Source: Vicinamibacteria bacterium
GTDB taxonomy: Bacteria > Acidobacteriota > Vicinamibacteria > Fen-336
DNA: 32,775 nucleotides
Direction of reading: 5' to 3'
NCBI GenBank assembly: GCA_025923995.1
Contig: JAICEW010000029.1
Span: 1 to 32,775 of the forward strand
Of the stretch, positions 7,339 to 15,965 are shown in pieces. Position 1 is the first letter of the stretch. Every line of letters begins with the position of its first letter. A program made the translations under genes and the position numbers. The notes beneath the pieces were generated by a model. The model did not search any database and was not told the DNA's origin. It saw only the letters and a program-made list of their open reading frames with translations.

Positions 7339-10300
7339 CTACGCGCCCAGGCGCGGCGCGGCCGCGTTCAGGCGCCGGGCGCGCAGCTCGGCCAGCGCCG
7401 CACCGATCCCGACTCCCCGGCGGCGCCGCTCGGCGTTCCAGACCACCACGTCGTCCAGGATGCTGTAGGCCGCGGGCACCACGAACAGCGTGAGCAGCGT
7501 CGACACGGCCATGCCGCCCACGAGCGCGAGCGCCATCGGCCGCTGCAGCTCGGCGCCCGGGCCGATCGCGAGCGCCGGCGGGATGGCGCCCGCGATGGTC
7601 GCGATCGAGGTCATGAGGATCGGACGCAGCCGCACGGGGCAGGCCTTGAGGATCGCTTCGTGCCGCTCGACGCCCGTTTCGCGGATCTGGTTCGTGAAGT
7701 CCACGAGCAGGATCGAGTTCTTCTTGGCGATGCCCATCAGCAGGATCATGCCCAGCATGCTGTAGATGTTGAGGCTCTGCCCCGACACGAACAGCGCCAT
7801 CAAGGCACCGCTGATCGAGAAGGGCAGCGCCAGCAGCACCGTGAAGGGGTGCGTGAACGCGTTGAACTGGGCGGCCAGGACCATGTACGCGACCATGAGG
7901 CCCAGGGCGAACGCGAAGACGAGCGACGCAAAGCTCTCCTGGAAGGCCTGGCTGGTGCCCGAGGGCAGCGCCCGGTAGCCCTCCGGCAGGACGCGCGCCG
8001 CGATGTCGCGGGCGCTCTGCAGCGCGTCCGCCTGCGACGCGCCGGGCGCCACGTTCGCGAAGATCGTGATGGCGCGCTGGCGGTCCTTGCGCGTGATGGC
8101 CTGCAGCGTCGGCTCCTGGACGATCGTGACCAGGTCGCCCAGCCGCACCAGCTCCCCCGTGCCGGTGCGCACGAACAGGCGCTGGATGTCCTCCGGACGC
8201 TGCCGCTGCGGGGCCAGCAGGCGCACGCGGATGTCGAAGCGGCGCCCGCCGTCCTTGAACTTCCCGACGCGCTCGCCGCCGATGGCGGCGTTGATGGTCT
8301 CGCCGATGGTGCGCATGCTGATGCCGAGGTCCGCCGCCTTGTTGCGGTCGGGGATCACGCGCACCTCGGGCATGCCGACCTGGTAGTCGCTGTCCACGTC
8401 CGTCACCAGGCCCGCCCCCCGCATGTCGTCCATGATCTTCTGCGAGTACTCCGCGAGCTTGCCCCAGTCGCGGCCGCGCACGGTCATCTCCACCGGGTAC
8501 CCGCCGCCGCGGCTGGCCGAGAAGCCCTGCTGGGACGGGTCCATCAGCGACACGCGCACGCCGGGGATGTTCGACGTGCCCTTGCGGATCACGTCCATGA
8601 ACTCCTGCTGCGTGAGGCGGCGGCCGGACTCCGGATCGGGCGGCCGGTCGCCGCGGTCCTTCATCGTGACCCAGGTCATGCCGGTGTTGACCTCGCCGCC
8701 GCCGAAGCCGCCGATGAAGCCGAAGTAGCGCTCCACCTCGCCCCGTCCGGCCAGGAAGGCCTCGATCTGCTTGAACACCGAGTCGGTGGCGTCGATGCTG
8801 GTGCCGACCGGCGTCTGGAAGCGGATCTGGAAGCGGCTGCTGTCCTGCGCCGGCACGAACTCCTGCCGCAGCAGGCCCACCAGGCCCAGCGACACCACGA
8901 AGAACGCGACCGCGCCCAGCATCACCCACGCGCGGTGGTGCAGCGCCGGCTCCAGCAGGCGCAGGTAGGTCGCCGACAGGCGGTCGAACGAGCGGTCCAC
9001 CCACTGCCCGAAGCGCCCGTGCCGCTCCCCCACCTCCAGGAAGCGCGAGCAGCGCATGGGCGCCAGCGTGAGCGCCTCCAGCAGCGAGATCAGCACGGCC
9101 ACCGAGATGGTCACGCCGAACTGGAAGAAGAACTTGCCGATGATGCCCTTCATGAAGGCCACCGGCAGGAAGATGGCGATGATCGCGAGCGTAGCCGCCG
9201 CCGCCGCGAACGTGATCTCGCGGGCGCCGATGGAGGCCGCCGCCACCTTGCCCTTGCCCTGCTCGCGGTGCCGGTAGATGTTCTCCAGCACCATGATGGC
9301 GTCGTCGACGACGATGCCGACCGTGAGCGTGAGCCCCAGCACGGTGAACGTGTTCAGCGTGAAGTTGAGGAAGTACATCACGATGAACGTGCCCAGGATG
9401 GACGTGGGTATGGCCAGCAGGACGTTCAGCGTGGTCGACCACGAGCCCAGGAACACCCAGCACACGAGGCCGGTCAGCATCGCGGCCAGGAGGAGGGTGA
9501 ACAGGATCTCGTCGATCGAGTGCTTGATGAAGGTGGTGCTGTCGAAGTTGATGTTGAGGTCCATGCCCTCCGGCAGCTGGGCCTTGACCTGCGCCACCTT
9601 GGCGTGGACGCGCTCCCCCACCTCGACCGCGTTGGCGCCGCGCAGCTTGCGTATGGCGAACCCCAGCGAGGGCTGCCCCTGCGCGCGTGAGAGCCGCCGC
9701 CGGTCCTCCAGGCCGTCCTCCACCACCGCGACGTCCTTGAGGCGCACGGGCGTGCCGCCGCGGAAGACGATGACCAGGTTCTCGAACTCCTGCAGGTTCA
9801 GCGCCTCGCCCTCCGCGCGCACGTTCATCTCGCGCTGCGGGGTCTCGATGCGTCCGGCCGGCACCTCCAGGTGCTCGCGCTCGATCGCGTCGTTCACGTC
9901 CTGGACGGCCAGGCCCTGCGCCTCCAGCCGCGCGGCGTCGAACCACACGCGGATGTTCCGCTCGCGGAACCCGCCCATCGAGACCTCGCCCACGCCCTCG
10001 ATGGTCTGGAACTGCGGCCGCAACACGTTGCGCATGTAGTCCGACATGAACGTGGGCGAGCGGTTGCCCGAGAGGGACATCCACAGCAGCGGCTGGTCCT
10101 CCGGGTTCGTCTTGCTCATGATGGGCGGATCGATCTCGCGCGGCAGCCGGCGCGCGGCCTGGGCCACGCGCGTCTGCACGTCCTGGAGGGCCACGTCGAT
10201 GTTCTTGGACAGCTCGAACTCGACCGTGATGTTGGCCTGACCCTGGCGCGAGGTGGAGGAGATCTGCTTCACGCCCTCCACGGCCGTGATGGCGTCCTCC

Positions 10301-10587
10301 AGCGGATCCACCACGTCCGTCTCCATGATCTCGGGCGAGGCGCCCTCGTACGTCACGGAGACGTTGACGATCGGGTAATCGACGTCGGGGTTCTGTGACA
10401 CGCCCAGCCCCTTGAAGACCGTCCCGGCGCCGGTGAAGCAGAGCAGACCGAAGCCGATGAGCGCGGCCATCAGCATCCAGGCGAAGACGTGGTTGCGGAT
10501 CGAGATGTCCGCGAGGGTCGAGCCGTTCGCGATCGCCTTGACGTCCTCGACCTCCGGCTCGACGGGCTTGCGGTGTTCGTCGCTCAC
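7339..10587 (-). CDS. RND (HAE1-type) efflux transporter, inner-membrane subunit
   Basis: The 1082-residue protein is a full-length resistance-nodulation-division pump that exports hydrophobic or amphiphilic compounds from the periplasm using the proton gradient. TM1 is at about 31-52, followed by the first periplasmic porter region (GVSQNPDVDYPIVNVSVTY). The TM4 proton-relay aspartates are D428-D429 in GIVVDDAIMVLEN. GRDW and related segments lie in the second large periplasmic loop. The TM10 lysine is in GIAKKNSILLVDF (about 955). The start is GTG at 10587, overlapping the adaptor stop (GTGA), so the two subunits are translationally coupled. No outer-membrane TolC-like gene is adjacent; it must be supplied elsewhere. 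The D-D and K residues and the HAE1-like sequence argue against a heavy-metal (HME) pump. Confidence 0.95.
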   Translation of the reverse strand: MSDEHRKPVEPEVEDVKAIANGSTLADISIRNHVFAWMLMAALIGFGLLCFTGAGTVFKGLGVSQNPDVDYPIVNVSVTYEGASPEIMETDVVDPLEDAITAVEGVKQISSTSRQGQANITVEFELSKNIDVALQDVQTRVAQAARRLPREIDPPIMSKTNPEDQPLLWMSLSGNRSPTFMSDYMRNVLRPQFQTIEGVGEVSMGGFRERNIRVWFDAARLEAQGLAVQDVNDAIEREHLEVPAGRIETPQREMNVRAEGEALNLQEFENLVIVFRGGTPVRLKDVAVVEDGLEDRRRLSRAQGQPSLGFAIRKLRGANAVEVGERVHAKVAQVKAQLPEGMDLNINFDSTTFIKHSIDEILFTLLLAAMLTGLVCWVFLGSWSTTLNVLLAIPTSILGTFIVMYFLNFTLNTFTVLGLTLTVGIVVDDAIMVLENIYRHREQGKGKVAAASIGAREITFAAAAATLAIIAIFLPVAFMKGIIGKFFFQFGVTISVAVLISLLEALTLAPMRCSRFLEVGERHGRFGQWVDRSFDRLSATYLRLLEPALHHRAWVMLGAVAFFVVSLGLVGLLRQEFVPAQDSSRFQIRFQTPVGTSIDATDSVFKQIEAFLAGRGEVERYFGFIGGFGGGEVNTGMTWVTMKDRGDRPPDPESGRRLTQQEFMDVIRKGTSNIPGVRVSLMDPSQQGFSASRGGGYPVEMTVRGRDWGKLAEYSQKIMDDMRGAGLVTDVDSDYQVGMPEVRVIPDRNKAADLGISMRTIGETINAAIGGERVGKFKDGGRRFDIRVRLLAPQRQRPEDIQRLFVRTGTGELVRLGDLVTIVQEPTLQAITRKDRQRAITIFANVAPGASQADALQSARDIAARVLPEGYRALPSGTSQAFQESFASLVFAFALGLMVAYMVLAAQFNAFTHPFTVLLALPFSISGALMALFVSGQSLNIYSMLGMILLMGIAKKNSILLVDFTNQIRETGVERHEAILKACPVRLRPILMTSIATIAGAIPPALAIGPGAELQRPMALALVGGMAVSTLLTLFVVPAAYSILDDVVVWNAERRRRGVGIGAALAELRARRLNAAAPRLGA

Positions 10588-11720
10588 TGCGCGTCTCCCA
10601 TGCCCGGCGATGCCGACGCCGGCGCCGCGCCCCCGGCGACCCGGACCGGCACGCCGTCCGCCAGACGGTCCGAGCCCTCCGTGACCACCACCTCGCCCGC
10701 CGCCACGCCGGAGAGGATCTCGACCACGCCCGTGCCCGTGCGCAGGCCGATGGCGACGGGACGGAGGTGGGCCTTCTCCTGTTGCACCACGTAGGTGACG
10801 AAGCCCTTGTCGCTGGCCTGGATGGCGCCTTCGGGGACGACCAGCGCGCCGCGGCGCGTCTCCGAGGCCAGCGTCACCTCCGTGAAGAAGCCGGCCTTGA
10901 GCTCGCCCGGGTTCTTCACCCAGGCCATGACCTCGACCTGGCGCGTGGCCGGGTCGGCCATGTCGCTCACGTGGTAGACCGTGGCGGTGAACTCCCGCGC
11001 GCCGAGCGAGGCCACGCGGAACTTCACCGTCTGCTGCTTCTGCGCGCGCAGCGACTCGGCGTCGCCCACCTTGAAGCGCAGGCGCAGGCGGCCGGTGTCC
11101 ACGAGAGTCGCCAGCACGTTGCCCGGCTGCACGAACTGGCCGGTCTGCACCGCGCGCGTGTTGATGACCCCCGCGCGCGACGGGCGCACGCTGGAGCGGG
11201 CCACGTTCTGGTTGGCGATGTCGCGAGCGGCCTTGGCCGCGGCCGACTCGGCCGACAGGCGGTCGGTCTCGCCGCGCGAGCGGTTCAGCTCCTCGACGGC
11301 GACCAGCTGGTCGCGCGCCAGCGCCTCGCGCCGCTCCAGGTCGGCGCGCGCGCGCTGCTCGTCCGCCAGCGCCTTGCGATAGGCGGCCTCCGCGCGGTCC
11401 GCCTCCAGCCTGTAGCGGTCCGGGTCGATGCGGGCCAGCACGGTGTCCGTGCCTACGCGATCGCCCTCGTTGAAGCGCACGTCCGCCACCGCGCCCTGCA
11501 CCTCGGCCGTGATCTGGACCAGCTCCTCGGGCTCCAGGGAGCCGATGGCCTTGATCTCGTACACCACGTCCTGGACCGCCACCGGGGCGGCGCGCACGGT
11601 CAATGCGCGCGGACCGGCGCCGCGCGGCGAGGCGGCGGTCTGGCCGCCCTTGCAGGCGGTGAGGGTGGCGGGGACGGCGGCCAGGACGGCGCCGGTGACC
11701 AAACGCATGAGAACGCTCAA
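10584..11720 (-). CDS. RND periplasmic adaptor lipoprotein (membrane fusion protein)
   Basis: This subunit bridges the RND pump and an outer-membrane channel. A lipoprotein signal peptide ends in LTAC and is followed by KGGQ. The rest shows the usual order: barrel-sandwich half (YEIKAIGSLEPEELVQI, GAVADVRFNEGD), an alpha-helical hairpin rich in Ala, Arg and Glu (about 115-185), the second lipoyl half (RPSRAGVINTRAVQTGQFV), a beta-barrel and a membrane-proximal domain. I prefer TTG at 11720 because GAGG lies 8 nt upstream; ATG at 11708 is the alternative and would give 374 residues instead of 378. The stop overlaps the pump start by 4 nt. It is transcribed divergently from hemQ. Confidence 0.92.
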   Translation of the reverse strand: MSVLMRLVTGAVLAAVPATLTACKGGQTAASPRGAGPRALTVRAAPVAVQDVVYEIKAIGSLEPEELVQITAEVQGAVADVRFNEGDRVGTDTVLARIDPDRYRLEADRAEAAYRKALADEQRARADLERREALARDQLVAVEELNRSRGETDRLSAESAAAKAARDIANQNVARSSVRPSRAGVINTRAVQTGQFVQPGNVLATLVDTGRLRLRFKVGDAESLRAQKQQTVKFRVASLGAREFTATVYHVSDMADPATRQVEVMAWVKNPGELKAGFFTEVTLASETRRGALVVPEGAIQASDKGFVTYVVQQEKAHLRPVAIGLRTGTGVVEILSGVAAGEVVVTEGSDRLADGVPVRVAGGAAPASASPGMGDAQ

Positions 11721-11789
11721 GGAAGCAACCTCGTTGGCCCCACGCGCGGGCTGAAGGCGCGGGCGCAGCACGATATTGTCGCGCCGGCC

Positions 11790-11812
11790 GCCCTCCGCTA
11801 CCAGCGGGGGGC
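11790..11812. repeat. Inverted repeat in the RND/hemQ divergent region
   Basis: Arms GCCCTCCGC (11790-11798) and GCGGGGGGC (11804-11812) form a 9-bp stem with one T-G pair around the loop TACCA. It lies between the adaptor and hemQ genes and could be an operator or an RNA hairpin. Confidence 0.45.
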
Positions 11813-11842
11813 CCGCCGGACGCGGTTAAATGATGTGCGCCC

Positions 11843-11861
11843 CCCATCCGCCCGGGATGGG
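11843..11861. promoter_or_regulatory. Candidate operator: perfect inverted repeat upstream of hemQ
   Basis: CCCATCC (11843-11849) and GGATGGG (11855-11861) form a perfect 7-bp inverted repeat with a 5-nt centre. It covers the -35 region of a TAGAAT box at 11864-11869, the position expected of a repressor or activator site. Confidence 0.45.
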
Positions 11862-11863
11862 CC

Positions 11864-11869
11864 TAGAAT
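11864..11869 (+). promoter_or_regulatory. Possible -10 box of hemQ
   Basis: TAGAAT lies 13 nt before the ATG at 11883. If used, the leader would be about 7 nt and would exclude the AGGA at 11871-11874, so either this box or that ribosome site is probably not functional. Confidence 0.3.
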
Positions 11870-11882
11870 GAGGACTTCCGCA

Positions 11883-12746
11883 ATGCACGACCCGCGCGTC
11901 CCGGAAACGCTCGAGGGCTGGGCCCTCCTCCACCAGATGTTCCTGGTGCGCTGGGAGACCTGGCGCGCGCTGCCCAAGGCCGACCGACGCGCCCGCGCGA
12001 CCGAGTCGGCCGATGCCCTGGCCGCCATGAACCGCGGCGACAGAGGTGTGACGGCGCTGTCCACCCTGATCGGCCACAAGGCGGACCTCATGCTCGTGCA
12101 CTTCCGGCCCGGCTTCGAGGAGGCGCAGGCGGCCGAGCTGGACGTCTCGCAGCTTCCGATCTGGCCCTACCTGCAGCCGGCGACGTCGTACGTGTCGGTG
12201 GTCGAGCTGGGCATGTACGAGATGACGGCCCAGATCCACAACCGGCTCGGCGAGCGCGGGCTGAAGACGGGCACGCCCGAGTTCGAGCAGGCCTTCGACG
12301 CCGAGATGGAGGAGCAGCGCCGCCGCGTGATGCCGCGGCTCTTCCAGGAGGTCCCGCCCCGCCGCTACGTCTGCTTCTACCCGATGAACAAGCACCGCGG
12401 CGAGCACAAGAACTGGTACGCGGTCCCGTTCGAGGAGCGCGCGCGCATGATGCGCGACCACGGCGTGATCGGCCGGCACTACGCGGGCGCGGTGAACCAG
12501 ATCATCTCGGGCTCGATCGGGTTCGACGACTGGGAGTGGGGCGTCGACCTGTTCGCGGACGACCCGGTCGTCTTCAAGAAGCTCGTGTACGAGATGCGCT
12601 TCGACGAAGCCAGCGCCTGGTACGGCGAGTTCGGCCCGTTCTACGTGGGCCTGCAGTTCTCGGCCGACGAGCTGCCGCGGTACCTGGAGGGCGAGGTGCC
12701 CGAGCTGCGCAGGAAGGAAGAGGCGCGCCGGGAAGGGCTCGGATAG
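11883..12746 (+). CDS. hemQ: Coproheme decarboxylase / chlorite dismutase family (HemQ, ChdC)
   Basis: The 287-residue protein matches HemQ of the coproporphyrin-dependent haem pathway, which uses peroxide to decarboxylate coproheme III to haem b. The key motif FYPMNKHRGEHKNWY gives Tyr166 (radical-forming tyrosine), Met168 and Lys170. RDHGVIGRHYAG gives His193, the proximal haem ligand, and IGFDDWEWGVDLF follows. The resemblance is to Firmicutes/Actinobacteria HemQ rather than to true chlorite dismutases, which lack the Tyr/Lys set. ATG at 11883 is preferred because AGGA lies 8 nt upstream; an in-frame ATG at 11868 sits inside a TAGAAT box. Other haem genes (hemH, hemY) are not in the window. 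A DUF962 gene follows 22 bp downstream. Confidence 0.93.
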   Translation: MHDPRVPETLEGWALLHQMFLVRWETWRALPKADRRARATESADALAAMNRGDRGVTALSTLIGHKADLMLVHFRPGFEEAQAAELDVSQLPIWPYLQPATSYVSVVELGMYEMTAQIHNRLGERGLKTGTPEFEQAFDAEMEEQRRRVMPRLFQEVPPRRYVCFYPMNKHRGEHKNWYAVPFEERARMMRDHGVIGRHYAGAVNQIISGSIGFDDWEWGVDLFADDPVVFKKLVYEMRFDEASAWYGEFGPFYVGLQFSADELPRYLEGEVPELRRKEEARREGLG

Positions 12747-12768
12747 ACACGGTCAGGGAGGTGGGCCC

Positions 12769-13203
12769 ATGAGCCCCACGCTGCGGACGCACTTCGCCGA
12801 CTACGCGTCGCACCACCAGACATCCGGGAACCAGGCCTGCCACTCCGTCGGCATCCCCCTCATCGTCTTCAGCCTGATCGCGCTGCTGGCCCAGGTCGGC
12901 CTGGCCTCGGTCGGCGGCCACACGATCACGCTCGCGCACGTCGTGATCGCGGCCGCGACCGTCTACTACCTGACGCTCGATCCGCTGCTGGCGCTGGGCA
13001 TGCTCGCCTATTCGGTCGCGAGCCTCCTCCTGGGCGGAGGGCTGCCGTGGACGGTCTCGCTCGGGCTGTTCGTGTTCGGCTGGATCCTGCAGTTCGTGGG
13101 CCACTCCGTCTACGAGAAGCGGTCGCCGGCTTTCCTGAAGAACTTCGTTCACCTGCTGGTGGGCCCGCTGTGGATCCTGGCCAAGGTGACCCGCCGCACC
13201 TGA
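12769..13203 (+). CDS. DUF962 / Mpo1-like membrane protein
   Basis: The 144-residue membrane protein belongs to the DUF962 family, which includes yeast Mpo1, an iron-dependent dioxygenase acting on 2-hydroxy fatty acids. Visible hallmarks are a histidine-rich N-terminus (YASHHQTSGNQACHSVGIP, with His15, His16 and His25), hydrophobic helices (about 30-45, 55-75 and 80-110) and the family's C-terminal signature GHSVYEKRSPAFLKN, then LLVGPLWI. Whether this bacterial member is a dioxygenase is inference from the retained histidines. ATG at 12769 follows AGGGAGGTGG. The dehydrogenase gene starts 11 bp after its stop, so hemQ, this gene, the dehydrogenase and the GNAT gene look like one operon. Confidence 0.85.
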   Translation: MSPTLRTHFADYASHHQTSGNQACHSVGIPLIVFSLIALLAQVGLASVGGHTITLAHVVIAAATVYYLTLDPLLALGMLAYSVASLLLGGGLPWTVSLGLFVFGWILQFVGHSVYEKRSPAFLKNFVHLLVGPLWILAKVTRRT

Positions 13204-13214
13204 AAGGCCGCCTC

Positions 13215-14429
13215 ATGAACCGTCCCCTGCTGGCTCTCGGAGCCGGCGCCCTGTGCCTCCTCGCCGGCTGCGGCAGCGACGACTCGACGCCCACCGATCC
13301 CGGCTCGCCGCCGCCCAGCTCCACCTGCGCGGCGGGAAACCCGGTGCCGGGCACGCCCAACCTCACGACCACGCTGGTGGTGAACGGCCTGCGCGAGCCC
13401 CTCGACGTGCAGGCGGCTCCGGGGGACCGCACGCGGCTGTTCGTCGTCGAGCAGCGCGGCCGCATCCGCATCGTCCGCGGGGGCGCCCTCGTGGCCACGC
13501 CGTTCCTCGACATCTCGAGCCGGGTGGTGTTCGGCGGCGAGCAAGGCCTGCTGGGGCTGGCCTTCCATCCGCAGTACGCGCAGAACGGCCGCTTCTTCGT
13601 GAACTACACCGACCGCAACGGCGACACGCACATCGCGGAGTTCCGGGTCTCCGGCAACGCCGACGTGGCCGACGCCGCGAGCGAGCGGCAGATCCTGTTC
13701 GTGCGCCAGCCCTTCGACAACCACAACGGCGGCGGCCTCGCGTTCGGCAACGACGGCCTGCTCTACATCGGGCTGGGCGACGGCGGATCGGGCGGGGATC
13801 CGCAGGGCAACGGCCAGAGCCTGACGACGCTGCTGGGAAAGGTGCTCCGCATCGACGTCAACCAGGGGAGCCCCTACGGCATCCCGGCCGACAACCCGTT
13901 CGCGTCGCGGACGGGCGCGCGCGAGGTCTGGTCGTACGGGCTGCGCAACCCCTGGCGGATCAACTTCGACCGCGCGACGGGCGACCTCTACATCGGCGAC
14001 GTGGGCCAGGGCGCGCGCGAGGAGATCGACGTGGGCCTGGCCTCGCGCCGGGGCGGAGAGAACTGGGGCTGGAACATCATGGAGGGCACGCGCTGCCACC
14101 GGCCGTCGAGCGGCTGCAACATGTCCGGCCTCGACCTGCCCGTGCTCGACTACGACACGGTCGGCAGCAACTGCGCGGTCACGGGCGGCGTCGTCTACCG
14201 CGGCTGCCGGATGCCGGGCTACGCGGGCACGTACTTCTACGCGGACTACTGCAGCGCGTTCGTGCGCTCGTTCCGGCTGCAGGGCGGGCGCGCCGTCGAC
14301 CTGCGGGACTGGACCTCGTCGCTGGGGCGCGGCCTCGACTCGCCCACCTCGTTCGGCGTGGACGCGGACGGCGAGGCGTACATCGTGGACCGCGACGGCG
14401 AGCTGTACCGAATCGTCCCCTCGGGATGA
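13215..14429 (+). CDS. PQQ-dependent sugar dehydrogenase-like lipoprotein (GSDH/sorbosone dehydrogenase family)
   Basis: The 404-residue protein is a six-bladed beta-propeller of the soluble aldose/glucose dehydrogenase family. The signal peptide ends in the lipobox LAGC with Cys19, predicting a lipid anchor. It is followed by a Ser/Pro-rich linker. Family signatures are GEQGLLGLAFHPQY, NHNGGGLAFGNDGLLYIGLG with likely catalytic His170, LLGKVLRIDVNQG, and WSYGLRNPWRINFD at the PQQ site. Several cysteines in the last blades (TRCHRPSSGCNMSG, NCAV, RGCRM, DYCSAF) could form disulfides, consistent with export. The electron acceptor is not visible. An AAAGG lies 7 nt before ATG 13215, and the stop overlaps the GNAT start by 4 nt (ATGA). 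Confidence 0.9.
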   Translation: MNRPLLALGAGALCLLAGCGSDDSTPTDPGSPPPSSTCAAGNPVPGTPNLTTTLVVNGLREPLDVQAAPGDRTRLFVVEQRGRIRIVRGGALVATPFLDISSRVVFGGEQGLLGLAFHPQYAQNGRFFVNYTDRNGDTHIAEFRVSGNADVADAASERQILFVRQPFDNHNGGGLAFGNDGLLYIGLGDGGSGGDPQGNGQSLTTLLGKVLRIDVNQGSPYGIPADNPFASRTGAREVWSYGLRNPWRINFDRATGDLYIGDVGQGAREEIDVGLASRRGGENWGWNIMEGTRCHRPSSGCNMSGLDLPVLDYDTVGSNCAVTGGVVYRGCRMPGYAGTYFYADYCSAFVRSFRLQGGRAVDLRDWTSSLGRGLDSPTSFGVDADGEAYIVDRDGELYRIVPSG

Positions 14430-14938
14430 TCCTGCAGACCGCGCGGCTCGCGCTGCGCGAGATGACGCCGGACGACCTCGATTTCGTCGCGTCGATGCTG
14501 GCCGATCCCGAGGTCATGCGGTTCTATCCCGCCCCCTGCGACCGCGCCGGCGCTTCCGAATGGCTCGCGCGCCAGCGCAGCCGCTATGGCCGTGACGGGC
14601 ACGCGCTGTGGCTGGTCACGGAGAAGGACTCGGGCGTGCCGGTCGGCCAGGTCGGACTGGTGATGCAGGTGGTGGGCGGTGCGTGGGTCCCCGAGATCGG
14701 TTACCTCATCCACCGGCCGTACTGGCGGCGCGGCTTCGCGAGCGAGGCCGCGCTGGGCGTGCGGGCGCACGCGTTCGGCCCGCTCGGGTACGACCGCGTG
14801 ATCTCGCTCATCCGCCCCGAGAACGAGCCCTCGCGCGGCGTCGCGCGGAAGCTGGGCATGGCCGTGCGCGCGCGGACGTGGCACGGCGGGTGCGAGCACG
14901 ACGTGTGGGGGGTGGAGAGAGGCGCGCTCGGCGCCTAG
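14426..14938 (+). CDS. GNAT acetyltransferase (RimJ/RimL type)
   Basis: The 170-residue protein is a GCN5-related N-acetyltransferase. It opens with ILQTARLALREMTPDDLDFV, typical of the RimJ/RimL subgroup. The acetyl-CoA-binding motif A is seen in EIGYLIHRPYWRRGFASEA, with RRGFAS as the pyrophosphate-binding turn. ENEPSRGVARKLGM is the usual motif-B segment. The substrate may be a protein N-terminus or a small amine; it cannot be told from sequence. The start overlaps the dehydrogenase stop (ATGA), giving translational coupling. The TAG stop shares a CTAG palindrome with the stop of the converging outer-membrane gene. Confidence 0.9.
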   Translation: MILQTARLALREMTPDDLDFVASMLADPEVMRFYPAPCDRAGASEWLARQRSRYGRDGHALWLVTEKDSGVPVGQVGLVMQVVGGAWVPEIGYLIHRPYWRRGFASEAALGVRAHAFGPLGYDRVISLIRPENEPSRGVARKLGMAVRARTWHGGCEHDVWGVERGALGA

Positions 14939-15957
14939 AACGCCTTCGCCAGCCCCATCGCGAAGATGAACCGCGGGACCAGCTGCCCCTCGTTGACGCG
15001 GCGGTACAGGGGGAACTGCACGGAACCGTAGAACGTGCCCGACAGCGGCATGCGCACGCGCAGGCCCGGAGCGAGGGACACGAGGGTCGCGCCGGTCGAG
15101 GGGCTCGACTCGCCCAGGTAGACGTTGCGCCGCTCGTGCTGGGTCTTGGCCTGCAGCGTGAGCCCGAGCGGCCCCTTCACCGTCCGCGACACGCCGGCGG
15201 TGACGATCACCTCGTCGCCGAAGCGGTAGCCGAAGTCGTTCTCGACGTTGCGCTGGAACGACGCCGACGCGAGCCAGCCGAAGTCGCCCCGGCGGCCGTC
15301 GGCCTGCAGCGTCCCGATGAAGCCGAGCGCGCCGGTGCCGGGCTGGTGCATGGGATCGTCGATCTGCCCGTACTCGTCGAGCCGGTTGATGGGGCCCGTG
15401 GGCAGCTTCACCGCGGCGCCCGCGGTCAGGCCCTTGGCCATGGCGAAGCGCAGGCCGATCAGCGCGTCGCCCACGCCCGCGATCGACCAGGTCTGGCGCG
15501 ACGGACCGGGGCCCGCGTCCGCGTGCAGGTCGACGCCGGGCGCCGGGAAGAACACGTGGTCGACGTCGTAGCGGCTGTGCACCGGCAGCGAGGCCAGGGC
15601 GGAGAGGCGGCTGGAAAGGCCGTAGGCCACGTCGAACTGCAGCGCGGCCTGGCGAGCCTCGAACTCCTGGTGGTAGTTGGGACTCAGGCGCCCGTTCGCG
15701 AAGTCCACCCGCGGGCGCAGCACGGGCGTCTCGCTGGCGCCGGTCACGACGACCTCGTCGGTGCCGTAGCGGCGCGCGTCCTGCTCCACGAAGCGCCAGC
15801 CGACGTCGACGCGCCAGCTCCCGCGCGCGACGTACGGCCCGTCGGTGCGCGTCAGCAGCGTGCAGTTGGCCGTCGTGCACGCGGCGGCCGGGCCGGGCGC
15901 GATCGCCAGCCACGCGAGGGTGGCCAGCGCGATCTCGAAGGTGCGTCGCACGACCAT
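14935..15957 (-). CDS. Outer-membrane beta-barrel protein of unknown function
   Basis: The 340-residue exported protein has a signal peptide (about 1-25, TFEIALATLAWLAIAPGPAAA), two early cysteines (CTTANC, a possible disulfide) and then many alternating-hydrophobic strands. It ends in GLAKAF with the terminal Phe typical of BAM-inserted barrels. Segments such as DVAYGLSSRLSALASLPV and SIAGVGDALIGLRF look like barrel proteins annotated as transporters or DUF-type outer-membrane proteins. No ligand is suggested. ATG at 15957 is preferred; an in-frame GTG at 15975 lacks a ribosome site. TACCTT lies 8 nt upstream of the ATG, so translation may be leaderless. Confidence 0.8.
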   Translation of the reverse strand: MVVRRTFEIALATLAWLAIAPGPAAACTTANCTLLTRTDGPYVARGSWRVDVGWRFVEQDARRYGTDEVVVTGASETPVLRPRVDFANGRLSPNYHQEFEARQAALQFDVAYGLSSRLSALASLPVHSRYDVDHVFFPAPGVDLHADAGPGPSRQTWSIAGVGDALIGLRFAMAKGLTAGAAVKLPTGPINRLDEYGQIDDPMHQPGTGALGFIGTLQADGRRGDFGWLASASFQRNVENDFGYRFGDEVIVTAGVSRTVKGPLGLTLQAKTQHERRNVYLGESSPSTGATLVSLAPGLRVRMPLSGTFYGSVQFPLYRRVNEGQLVPRFIFAMGLAKAF

Positions 15958-15965
15958 ACGCCCCG

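Noticed and set aside
7660-9690. A 676-codon open frame on the plus strand opposite the RND pump
   Set aside because: Composition is His/Arg/Asp/Ala-rich with no recognisable motif, and it mirrors codons of the well-supported pump gene.
10588-11847. Extension of the RND pump frame upstream into a 1502-residue fusion
   Set aside because: The extra part is the adaptor gene read out of frame. The adaptor is clear in its own frame, and the pump has a GTG start at 10587.
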